Assembly (NCBI GenBank): GCA_030704615.1
Contig: CM060734.1
Location: forward strand, 51,724,042 to 51,788,041
Reading direction: 5' to 3'
From: Takakia lepidozioides
Taxonomy: Eukaryota; Streptophyta; Takakiopsida; Takakiales; Takakiaceae
DNA length: 64,000 nt
This document shows positions 1 through 9,856 of this stretch, piece by piece; the first letter of the stretch is position 1, and every line of letters starts with the position of its first letter. The notes under the pieces are model-generated. The model saw nothing but the letters and a program-made list of their open reading frames with translations, had not been told where the DNA came from and made no database searches. Position numbers and translations under genes: made by a program.

Positions 1-1275
1 ATAGAATCGACACCACAGCTCCAGGAGTCTATCTGTGCACTCCGACTCAACCTTCTGGAGCACCTTTACGTCATCCGGCGACAGTCCGCATTCAAAACGT
101 GGGTCCCCTTCAAAAAACATTAGCATGGAATTACCCGCCTTGACGTGTAGAGCATGTGCTTTGTCCATCGAGATGAGCAATGGCGCCGATGTGGTCTTCA
201 GTTGGGATCCCACACCACAAGACTTTGAAGACATTGGGATTTTGCAAAACAATGTTGAATACTGCTCGCTCCATCACCAATGCAAACCAGTGCAATGCGT
301 CATCCACCACAAACTTCTGTGAATGGTCTGTTCCATGAAGTAAGTCCATCCTCAAACTATGCAGATCTTTCATCAACTTATTGTATGAGCGGAAATTGCC
401 AAATTTGCATCCATCTGTGTTGTAAGAAGGAAGCTGTTATGCGCTCACAGTCCTCCTCAGTCAATCCAAACAAGTGTTTTCTTCGCACCCCAAAGGTTGG
501 ATGTGCCATAGGCATATGTCTGAGGTCTTCAGGCCGTGGGTCATCCATGAGAATCAGCTGCACAAGTAGAGGCGGCGCATTTTGGACGCTTGTGGCTTCA
601 ATGGCAACAGCAGAGGCGGCTTCCAGAACATGGTTGGCTTCCTCAATAGAAAACTCCATGGAATAATGAAATGGTACAAATGACCACCGGCGGTCCGCAA
701 GCTCATTATGCCAATCCAAATGGGGATTAATTTTTCCCACCCTAAGCCCGGGGAAGTGTGAGGTCTTCAGCTCCAGGTCGAATTACCGGTGATGGCGATA
801 GCCAAACTGCAAAAAACGCCGTGCTATGTAAGAGAAAGGCAGTCTGCTGGTCCGCAGTCTATTGGATGACAGGACTTCCCATTGGCATGGGCTGCATGAT
901 GGGCTCCTGGAGAGGAGTATGCAGGATGACAGGCTGCTCGTTGGGAGTCTGCTCCGTTGGAGTCTGCTGGATGACGGCCTGCTGAATGGGAGTCTGTTGG
1001 ATGGTAGACTCGGCTGTCCCAGATGCATTCCCCCCTGACGCGTCTTGAATATGTAATGCTGCTATAGCAGCAGATGACCCAGGATACTTCAATAATATGT
1101 ACTCTGGCACGCGGTCCACTTCCGCACGTACTGCAGTCGCTTGTAAAGAAGCATCATTGCTAGGTATCCGCCAAGCCTGAATGGCCCTACGAATAGAAAC
1201 ACGTTCATCCTGGTACACGGCAGAGAACTTGGACGTCAGGAACATGGACGTGGACTCTATATTCACCTCATGCAA
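1..1275 (-). pseudogene. Downstream coding blocks of the same minus-strand gene (broken, partial at window edge)
   Basis: Three minus-strand blocks look coding but lie in different frames. 859-1275 gives 138 residues ending in a Gln/Pro/Thr-rich repeat. 378-740 gives 120 residues with a well-formed middle (MDDPRPEDLRHMPMAHPTFG). 131-376 gives 81 residues, and a different frame then reads on openly to position 1 (FFEGDPRFECGLSPDDVKVL). Joining them needs introns or frameshifts near 377 and about 175. No known domain is recognised. Taken with the zinc-finger block at 1610-2509, this is most simply one decayed or intron-split gene transcribed leftward out of the window. Confidence 0.45.
820..1030. 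repeat. Short degenerate tandem repeat coding for Gln/Pro-rich residues
   Basis: Units of roughly 24-30 bases built on GGAGTCTGCTGGATGAC recur about seven times. On the minus strand they read as IQQTPIQQAVIQQTPTEQ and similar. The repeat sits at the 3' end of the 859-1275 coding block. Confidence 0.7.
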
Positions 1276-1279
1276 CGGA

Positions 1280-1545
1280 CTGGACTCACGGACCAGCAGA
1301 CTGACAAATGTAACGTGCGTACGTAGGGTGGAGGCAACTAGTAGACTGTACCAGTGGACTGGACCAGCGGACTGACAAACGGACTCAGTAAGTAATGCAG
1401 CGATATAAAACAGACTAACTGACGAGTGGAGTCAGCCAGCGGACTGAGGAGAGAACGCAGCGGACTGACCAGACTGAATAGGCAACGTGACCCCGATGAT
1501 GGACTCAAACAGCACAGAGAACAGACTGGGCGGTTAGACTGACCA
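1280..1545. repeat. Degenerate CAGCGGACTGAC repeat array
   Basis: Between two coding blocks the sequence is made of variants of CAGCGGACTGAC, CAGACTGAC and GGACTGGACC, with CAGCGGACTGA near 1367, 1437 and 1458. It lies in presumed noncoding DNA of the minus-strand gene. A close relative of the motif recurs upstream of that gene at 3060-3200. Confidence 0.65.
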
Positions 1546-1609
1546 TTACCTCCTCTACTTCATCATCGTCATCTTCATCTTCAAAGCTGTTCAACCAGTT
1601 CTGTTCCGC

Positions 1610-2509
1610 CTATCGGATGAATGTGCGTAGCAGACCTGACTGGGCATCTCTGTAGAAATAACAGAAGAAGTCTGGATCCCCAATTGGTGGGCACTCTGGT
1701 GGGAAAAGCCCAAAGTCAACGAGGTGCAATGTGCCAGGGCAGACTAGCCCTTCAGTGCTCTGTTGAGTTTTTGGTTTTGACCCTAAACCGATGGCATGGG
1801 TCGCGATATTTGTGGGAGTCTGCTGCCGAGTCTGGTCAGGCAAGTCAATGTCCACTGGACTTGTCACCCCTTCCAGGCCCTGAGCAGATTCACTTTCAGT
1901 ATCAGTTTTGATGGTGTGGGTCTGCCGCCTAGGACGGGGTTCAGTCTGTTGCGTGGATTTTGCCCTTGCCTCGCGAGCAGACCTTGTAGTCTTCTCCTTT
2001 TTTTGCCTCTCCTTTTTTTGGGCCCCATCACTCAGTTTACGTTTTCTGGCAACGTCTGGTGTTCCCTGCACTTGCAAATCCTCCATTGACGGGCCACCAG
2101 AATGGACATCATACCGTGCGCGCACTTCGTCTAATTCCAAAGTGCAGGGGTCAAGCACTGATCCGCGCAAGCGCATTGTGGCCTCTTTGACAATCGACAT
2201 TTCTTTCAGTATCGGCCAAGGTTTGAAATCCCGTGGAATCATTGCAACAGTCTCCTTGCAACCCGTGTCAACACAATGCCGATTTAGTTGGATTTTGTCC
2301 TTGATAACCTCTTCACAGAAGGGACAGAAGAGCTTGTCCTTCTGCCAATTCGAGTTTTTGGGCTTCCGGGCGCGGAGGTCTACAAATGCTTCCACTATTT
2401 TATGATCAAACTCGTCTGGTGAATACCAGTACCTTCGCTCCTTCTTTAGTCTGGTTTGGTGCACAAAATCCACCCAGTCCGCTCCACCCTTTTCACAAGC
2501 ATCTTCCAT
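1610..2509 (-). CDS. Hypothetical protein, N-terminal part, with C2HC zinc finger
   Basis: This is an open frame of 299 residues starting at an ATG at 2509. I do not recognise the family. A zinc-finger-like segment near residues 60-85 has the spacing C-x2-C-x12-H-x5-C and begins CPFCEEVIKDK. It is followed by a Lys/Arg-rich, probably nuclear, segment around residues 150-200 and an acidic Ser/Thr-rich region. The last 50 residues are aromatic-rich (DPDFFCYFYRDAQSG). The frame closes at 1610, but related coding blocks continue on the same strand toward position 1, separated by repeat-rich DNA. It is therefore probably the first large exon of a longer gene that leaves the window. The repeats in its noncoding parts and the broken downstream blocks suggest a mobile-element gene, but no transposase signature is visible. 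Confidence 0.55.
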   Translation of the reverse strand: MEDACEKGGADWVDFVHQTRLKKERRYWYSPDEFDHKIVEAFVDLRARKPKNSNWQKDKLFCPFCEEVIKDKIQLNRHCVDTGCKETVAMIPRDFKPWPILKEMSIVKEATMRLRGSVLDPCTLELDEVRARYDVHSGGPSMEDLQVQGTPDVARKRKLSDGAQKKERQKKEKTTRSAREARAKSTQQTEPRPRRQTHTIKTDTESESAQGLEGVTSPVDIDLPDQTRQQTPTNIATHAIGLGSKPKTQQSTEGLVCPGTLHLVDFGLFPPECPPIGDPDFFCYFYRDAQSGLLRTFIR

Positions 2510-4658
2510 CGCTGAAGAATGAAACGAGGGTGCAAGGACAATGAGCGACAGATAGAAGTCCCATGAAAAGACTCACCCTAAGCAAGAAGATGACACAAAA
2601 TGGAATGGAAACACCGCAGTAAGTGAGAACCTCACCGAGTCGATGAACTTCGAGTTGTTACGAAGGCGAGCGTGTTTGCGACGCTTCACGGCTCACCGCG
2701 ACTCTCCACACCTGGGGAAGAACGGCCGTCTTTCGTTACGGTGATGGAAACGCAAAGAGGAAAACAAAACAGTGCAACATAAAACGAAGGTTCCTGAAAG
2801 CACAACAAGAAGACAAAAATAGTGGAAGCATATGCACGATGGTGGCTGTAGTGCCGAGACAGTCCTCTCATGTTCAAGCACACGCTTCATCGTCATCATG
2901 AACATCGCGCGCAAAAGAGGAACACTCGCGTGCATGGAAATGCCTACCGCAACATCGGACAACAAACAACCGTCAAAAGAGAGCGGTCGGGATTTGGTGG
3001 GAAGATCATTGCCATTTTCGCAGCCCTAAAAATGGAGGGCTCGGATGGGTTATGGGAATGGACGGTGGCGATCCTGCACCGTCAGCGGACTAGATGGCAG
3101 GGGACTGGCCAGCAGACTGGCGGACTGGCAGATTGCTGGGCAGCGGACTGGCCAGCACCGGGCTGGCAGACTGGAGGGCAGCGGACTCATGGGCGGGGGA
3201 CTGGCCGCGCGGCGGAGGGGGCGCGGGCGCAGTTGCTGCAGCCGCACGCAGCTGCGGGCGGAGTGGCGTCCGTGCGCGGGGCCCACCGGCCACATCGCAC
3301 GTGCCCATTGAAGACCCTATTATCTTAAAATGAGAGGCTTGGAACACGACCAAGACCAAAAAATCTAAAATTGAGATGAATCACCCTCCTATCATCTTCA
3401 TCTTTCCCACTCAGCATTCGAGATTCAAGATTCAAGACTCTACGGTCACAACCATTGAGAGAATTATATTTTAATGTTTGTATACTCCCACATGAAATTT
3501 TTTCTTGGTCTATACATCTACTCTCCCGTCGTGCCGAACTCCACTTGGACAACATGTCATTCCTAGCTTTCTTGGTCTGTAGTGTAAAGCCAATATGACC
3601 AAGAAAATGCTCTTGACCCATACTTAGGATCATTGCATTTTGAGTTGGTCTTGGTCTTGGTCAATGTACCCCTCACCAATTCTCGGGATGTGTCAAAAGC
3701 AAGCATTTTTAGGCTGGATAAAGCGATTGGCAAATAAATTAATCCAAAAAGGAATGAACCTTTCTTTTTACACTTGATTTATCCCAGGTAAGTGAAACTT
3801 GTTTCATCCAAGGCATTTTATTCATCATAAATGCGGATGGAACATTCTCATTACACGTTTCTCGAATTGGAAGAGTAAATTGAAGAAATAAGAAAAGAAC
3901 GAAAAAGTGGCAATGCGTCAAAAGCAGCTGAACCCTTTGCGTAGTCCTGCCTTGAGAAGACGGCCAATAAATGAGGTCTATTGAAAATTGTTGTAGCTAC
4001 AAAAAGATTTACATGACCTGAGGTAAATTTAAGTACAAAAAGTCATGAACTTGTTGAGCCATAACCGGTACTTCTACCCTATAGTAAAAGTACCAATCAC
4101 ATTTCCGGCGTCAGTCTCAGGGGTACGGGGCAACAGTAAAGGAATTTTACTGCGTACTGATACGTCACTCCACTTCTCCACCTTTTACACTGCTCCTGAA
4201 AAGATGTAGAAGAGATCGAGGTTGCTGCAAAATTCTAGTAGTTGGGTGACCAACATACCAGATCTCACCTCTAACAGAATGTATTGAGAACTTGAGAACT
4301 CTCAATGGATTGCTGTAAAGTGGGTTTACAGGCTCTACCCATTCTGCCCATTCTTCTCGAAGCTTCATTGCTTCATTTCCTAGTGATGTAATGCACATCT
4401 TAATCTTTCACAAATACGACGTCCGAGGTCTGGGGAGGTCTTTAGTGTTGGGGGAGGACTGAGAAGAAATCTCAGCAGTTTTACGGTGGGTACTGTCAGC
4501 ACAACTGACACAGACGATGTGCAAAATCCCGACGAGAATTTTCAAACTTCTGTAGGGGAGGATAACTGCAGTATCATCATGCACCATTGCTCCTCTTGGC
4601 CTGGGGCGGCAGAGGTCTGTTCTATGCAGTCCTGGAAACATTATAGACGGTGACACCA
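2510..4658. other. Spacer with GC-rich repeat patch; no gene seen
   Basis: No convincing coding sequence is seen. At 3060-3250 there is a GC-rich patch with repeated CAGCGGACTGGCC, CAGACTGGC and GGCAGGGGACTGGCC, the same family as the repeat at 1280-1545, about 550 bases upstream of the zinc-finger ORF start. The rest is AT-richer DNA. 4408-4658 lies directly downstream of the BAHD stop codon and probably includes its 3' UTR. Confidence 0.6.
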
Positions 4659-6155
4659 CTAGTTGGGTACTTGTAAAAATTCGGGGTCAATCTCTAGCTT
4701 TTCCATGTGCTCTGTGTAGAGCGACATGAAGACGTTGATTGATCCGGGACCGACGTGCCCTGGCAGCATAAGAATGCACCCGTTGAAGGGATTGTCTGCA
4801 GGACCTGCAAAGACAGGCTTTCCAAACCCAAAGTCTGCATCATAGAAGGGCATGCGGAACCAGCCGGCAGACGATATATCGTTGGCGGTAGTGTTGATGG
4901 CGACCATCACCGCCTGCTTCTGCTGCTCTACCCACGCCCACGATGTCTTGATGTACTTGTCCGTCATTTTGGCCACTGCTTCCCTTATGAGCTTTGCAGA
5001 GAATGATAACGGTTTCTGCAAAATATCTTTAACGGTGGCAGTTTTACATGTAAAGATGACGGCATTGCCAAAGTAACCCTCTGGCAGATTGGGTTTTATC
5101 CTCTTCCTTGCATCCAGCGTTGTGAAAAATCTCGCTTCTTCAGTGGAAGCAAGGCCTTTGGCTCGGATCGCACAGCGGAAAGTGTGTGCTGATAGACTTT
5201 CGAAGGTAGTGAAGGAGCCTTGCTGGCCATCGCCCAGAGCTTCAGCCTTTAGCTTCTTCAACTGCTCCGGAGTGAACGTAAACATGCGCTCCTTTGATTT
5301 TCGAGCTGGAGGCGGCGCCATTAGTTTTGGCCTCAATCTAAATTCTTGGGGACATGCTTCAGGCTTCGCACGACCTCGTGATGACAGGAGTGTGTGGTCA
5401 AAGTTCGGGAGCACTGAGATTTCAGTACCAGCTACTATTTCAGTCCAGGAGGTTATATAATGATGGGCTGAAATGCCATCAGCAACTGTATGGTGATTCG
5501 CTAAGCCCAACGAGAACCCTCCACACGCGAATCTTGTAAACTGCTCCAATCAAGCAACAAAAATCATAACCTGAGACTTGATAAACAGAAAAAGAGGCCC
5601 TCCGGTCGTGAGCGTGCTCCAAATCATTCCCGAAGTAAAATTACAATGAGATTCAAAGCAGTTTCGAACACCCTCGGCTGTACATTACTCCTACATAAAT
5701 CATTTGAGAAAGACGTCAGCGGGTGGAGACAAAGTAACCTGGATGTATTGCACAGGAATATCTTCGATGCTCTGAGAATAGTCAGCTTTAGGAACTAGCA
5801 ACTGATCAAACATGTAGTTGGGTTGAAAGCCACCGAAGTCCTTGATGGAACCATCCACAGTGGCCTCCACCCACACCACTCCCTTGTCATTGCATTCGAT
5901 TTCATAACCCTGCCCATTAGCTGCACTTCGAACTCGCCCAGCCATTGGGTAAAAAGTGACCAACAACTTGGCAAGCGCTTTCTTCAGTATTAGAGCGGCG
6001 TTAGCAGCGGCACCGGGCTCCTTCTCTGGGTACAAGTAGATCGTGCGCACATGAATGGGGCGCACGAAATTGTCACATATTGAGCAGGGTAGAACTTCGT
6101 GTTCACTAGGCGATTCTGGAAGTACAATGGACGTGTCCAGTGATGTGATCTTCAT
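4659..6155 (-). CDS. BAHD (HXXXD-type) acyltransferase, hydroxycinnamoyltransferase-like, two exons
   Basis: The product is a 432-residue cytosolic-type acyltransferase that should transfer an acyl group from acyl-CoA to an alcohol or amine. The closest resemblance by eye is to shikimate/quinate hydroxycinnamoyltransferases and related omega-hydroxy-acid feruloyltransferases. Exon 1 is 5739-6155, with the ATG at 6155-6153 (MKITSLDTSIVLPESP). Exon 2 is 4659-5540. The donor reads CAG|GTTACT and the acceptor GCAG|TTTACA, joining in phase 0. The catalytic HXXXD is HTVAD at residues 156-160, preceded by the family's FACGGFSLGLANH stretch. The structural DFGWG motif is DFGFG at residues 375-379, a common variant. 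YPMAGR and the N-terminal V/IECN-type segment are also present. Length and single-intron structure fit the family. No transit or signal peptide is evident. The frame is intact, so it is probably functional. The exact acceptor substrate cannot be told from sequence. Confidence 0.95.
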
Positions 6156-7978
6156 GGTTGCCAACGTCTGCTCTTCCTGAGGAAAAATCTGCACAGGAGG
6201 TCACAGACTGTCAAAACCGCCAGGGTAGCTTCGCACTTGTAAGGGGGATAATAAAACCAGCAGAAAACGGTGGACAGAGTAGCAAGCCACTAATTGAATC
6301 CTTAAGTGCCATTTCCAGCAGTCACATGAAACCAGCTCAAAACTACGAGCTGAATCTAACCCCTGACCACCACTACAGCACAAAAAACGCAGCTCGGGGA
6401 AGCAATCGCACCCCACAACCCGATCACAAACAGACAGAGGCCATAATACAGAACTCCAATACCGAGCTTCCAACAGCCCTCAAGTATGGACGTCGCAACC
6501 AACAGTGACAACCCTGTCTTCTGAGACCACAACTGATCACCATAATGACAGCAAAGATAGATAGTGCATCTCTTACCAACAACGCAACTGTCTTCAAACT
6601 GGCATGGACGATCTCCCCCAACCGAATCGCCTTAATCACCACCCAGAAACAAAGGGCAAGCAGGAGCTGGGTTTAACGAAGTCAAGCTGCAGCCTTAACA
6701 CTGAGCTCATACGACTGCCAGCTCCAATGAGCTTGGACGATCTTTGGAATAGAAAGACTTCGGAGATTACTCGACCTGGCAGCGATGAACTCGCTCTTGT
6801 GGGGATGGCGAGGAGGGAGATGGGGAGAGGGAGGGAAGAGAGCAGCGACTGAAGGCTGTAAGTAGTTTAAGTAGTTTAAGAACTTGCTCTCACTACAAGC
6901 TGACCTCGCTCCACGACTCTATTTCTGTTTTATGTTATTTAAAACATAAAACCCCCATGACCGTGGGTTTGTGCTCACGTTCTACCAACCCCTTCTGGAT
7001 GTGGGATTGCTCAGTAATGAGATTTCTGATAGGAAGGTTCGACGTTTCGACTCAAGCTATACCACTAAGGGTTTCTCAATACGAAACCCACCGCTGCTTA
7101 GGTTTGTGCCCATATCACAAGTATTTCTCAATGCGAAATTCTTCGCCGCCGCCGCTATAGTTTAAGATTTCTGGATACAATACTGAAGGTTTCGTCTCAC
7201 TGAATTGGCGCGCAAATGTACACCCTGACCGTGGGTTGTGCTCAGGGTGTGCTCACGGGATACCAAGCCCCTTTTCGGTGTACGACGCAATAGGTCACTG
7301 CAACAACAAGCACAGAAACCATCCAACCAAAGACTCTTAGTTAAAGAAGGAGCACAACCTAGACCTACATCGATCCTCAAACAAGCCAAATTGCCTTACT
7401 GCTTTCGCCTCACAGGCTCAAAATAAAGGTTTGCGGTTCGTCCTTTCACACCCAACCCCTCCTTTTTAGGTGAAAAAAAGCTAGAAAGCACCCCACACCC
7501 CTATACAAAAAATAGGGGCAAAAATAAAAAATATCGCCGAAATGGGGGGTGGGGCGAGCTGGTGCGAGGAAGCACCTAAGGAACCCACCCTTTTTGCCTG
7601 GGAAGGGGGGAGCATGGCGCCCTAAATCCAAGGGCTGGCGCCCCATCGCACCAGAGGTCAGCACGATTTCGCCACCTGCACCTATCTTCACCGTCCGGTA
7701 TCACATATATATGTAGCCATATTGCAGCCGTATATAGTAACCATATTGCCATTTTGCATCAGCCATATTGCACATATATAGCATACCTGTAGCCAGGTGG
7801 ATTCTAGGTGGATATTGTACATGTCGCCACCTCTGCACTCAGTCCCAAAAATATTTCGCCACGTCCACGCCAAGGCAAAAATGGAAAAAAAGGACTGATC
7901 ACACCCATTATCCGATAGACTATATAGATCTCTATATATATACACCACCATGTTTAAATAAAAATAAATATTTACCAA
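6156..7978. other. Upstream spacer of the BAHD gene; no gene seen
   Basis: This holds the promoter and 5' UTR side of the BAHD gene. Short open frames are present but none has protein-like conservation. Around 7695-7800 an AT-rich patch repeats the phrase AGCCATATTGCA with TATATA tracts. Around 7470-7660 is a purine/pyrimidine-skewed patch with G runs. No TATA box could be assigned with confidence. Confidence 0.6.
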
Positions 7979-8046
7979 CAGTCAGTAGCTTAGTTGGATA
8001 GTGCATGAGTGCCACCCAGATGATTCTGGGGTCAAATCCTGCTACA
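7979..8046 (+). repeat. tRNA-like SINE head, copy 1
   Basis: The segment reads like an RNA polymerase III internal promoter. Its A box TAGCTTAGTTGG matches the TRGYNNARNNGG consensus. The B box GGGTCAAATCC, about 40 bases on, matches GGTTCGANTCC loosely. GTAG near the start could pair with CTAC after the B box, as in an acceptor stem. The anticodon arm is irregular, so it is not a normal tRNA gene. A tRNA-derived SINE or tRNA pseudogene is the likely identity. Confidence 0.45.
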
Positions 8047-8253
8047 TTATTGGGTGTGGTATGTTTCTTGTTTATTCTCCCCCTTCCCTGGGCCGGTGTC
8101 CCACGTGGACGGCCTTTATGGCGAGGTTACTGTGAAAGAGCTTATTTTCTCTTCTCACTATCTTAATTACTTAAGGGTGATCTGTCACTCCTGCCAGCAA
8201 GTCCCAGCTGCTTCCCTTTCTGACAAAAAATAGCAGTAAAAATAAATGGGTAG

Positions 8254-8325
8254 GACCAAGTAGCTGTGTTGGAGTATCACCTAGGGGGTTGTGGGCTCAA
8301 ATCCTGCTACCTTGTGAGCTAGCTT
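8254..8325 (+). repeat. tRNA-like SINE head, copy 2
   Basis: This is a second, diverged copy of the tRNA-like segment about 270 bases downstream in the same orientation. It shares the start AGTAGCTGTGTTGGA (A box) and the end GGGCTCAAATCCTGCTAC (B box plus acceptor-like end) with copy 1. The recurrence of the CAAATCCTGCTAC end in both supports a repeat family rather than chance. Confidence 0.4.
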
Positions 8326-8329
8326 GGCG

Positions 8330-9856
8330 ACGTTACTTTCAACCAGAGACTGATGACATGCACTAACAGCTCAGACTGCTGACATGCACAGTGGACGTCC
8401 GCATGGAGAGAAGCAGACTGGTGAGAGCAGCAGCACTAACTAGGTACTTGCGAGTTAAAAGCAACGTACATATCATTTGTGTGTAGAGCGGCGGCCTTTC
8501 TGGTGGATTGCACTCTGCGGGGCGGCAGAGATTTAGTGAGTCACGAGTGGTCAGCAGTCTGTTGTGGGATTCATGATGCTCTCCTCACCGCACTTTTCCT
8601 TCCCAAGCTTCTCCAATGGGTAGGCTAGTTGAGCTTGCAAGCTTGGCTTTCATGCTTGAAAGTTGACATCATATCCGTCTCCTTCTCTACGGCTTCCAAG
8701 GGTTTATCATTCGTGCAGGGCGGGAACTCTCGTCCTGCTCATCACTCAATTCACTCTTGCAGCTGGGTTCAGAAGTGTGAGAAGTAAAGGTGATTGGGAC
8801 GCCCCACAAGTGCGGCCTGTGCGACGTACATGTACAATGTGTAACGCATAGGCCTTGCTGGTGACTGGTATCCAGAGCTTTGGGTTTGATATATATGACA
8901 CTGCAGTCTCGGTGTCCGTCACAGTGGATGGTGACGGCTCATCAACCATTACCTATCGCTTGGGCCGATTGCCTAAGAGTTGATGAGTGCCTCGCACAGA
9001 TAGGCTTAGTGCCGAGCATATTTTTTTCTAGTTAAGAAAGATCTCTTTGAGTGATTGGATATTCGGGAATTCATACACAATTCAATCTCCCTCGGATCTC
9101 ATAGTAGAAAATTTGCATTGGAAGAAGAAACGATCTTCACTTTCGATTGTGGAGCTCTGAGATTTCGGAACTGCGATTTTGGGCATTAGTTCGCAACTGT
9201 GACAAAAATGTATCTCACAGTCTCTCTCTCTCTCTCTCTCTCATTACTCACCTTCGACCATTCCGGCCCCCTATGCACTCTATGATTTTTTCTTACTTTT
9301 TTTCCTATGTTGCAATGACTGTAATTGTTAGAGATCTCAGTAGGTTTCGAAGAATTCTGCACTCTGGACATACCATCAACACTCGGAACTAACAGTAAAC
9401 GGTCACTACTCGTGTACTGTTTCCATTACTACTGACAGAGAGTACTGAACCAATCTCGAGTATTGAATTTCAGTGTATGCAGGATCCTAGCTAGATCCTT
9501 GTCGTAGAATATAGCTCGAGCCTCGTTATATGTCATTATCAGTCATAATGGCTGAACTGGAGAGATCTCTCGAAAGACTTGAAGCCACGTCTTTGGTGGT
9601 ACAACTAAAATGACCAAAACTGTACGATCAATGTGGCAACCGGCCTTTAGCTAGATAGTCCTCATTCCTATTCAACTGAATCTGATTTACAATTATGCGA
9701 GGTCTTTGCAAACCCGTAGGTAATCAATGCTGTGTCTTGGTTACAGTCTCGTTGCTGTTATTTTACATCCTCATCCTTCTGTAGTCATCTAGGAAAAAGG
9801 AGTTGAGAAGAAAATCCTCGCAGACTCAATGTCGAACTTGACACTCTTGAGAATGC
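8330..9856. other. Spacer downstream of transketolase; no gene seen
   Basis: No supported gene is seen. It contains the microsatellite at 9221-9242. Its right end, adjoining 9857, should include the transketolase 3' UTR. Confidence 0.6.
9221..9242. repeat. (TC)11 microsatellite
   Basis: An uninterrupted run of TC dinucleotides, directly visible. Confidence 0.95.

Noticed and set aside
3050-3330. Several overlapping GC-rich frames on both strands
   Set aside because: They arise from the CAGCGGACTGGCC repeat, which keeps many frames open; no protein-like sequence.
7979-8046. Functional tRNA gene
   Set aside because: The A and B boxes are good, but the anticodon arm does not fold normally and a diverged second copy is nearby, so a SINE or pseudogene is more likely.
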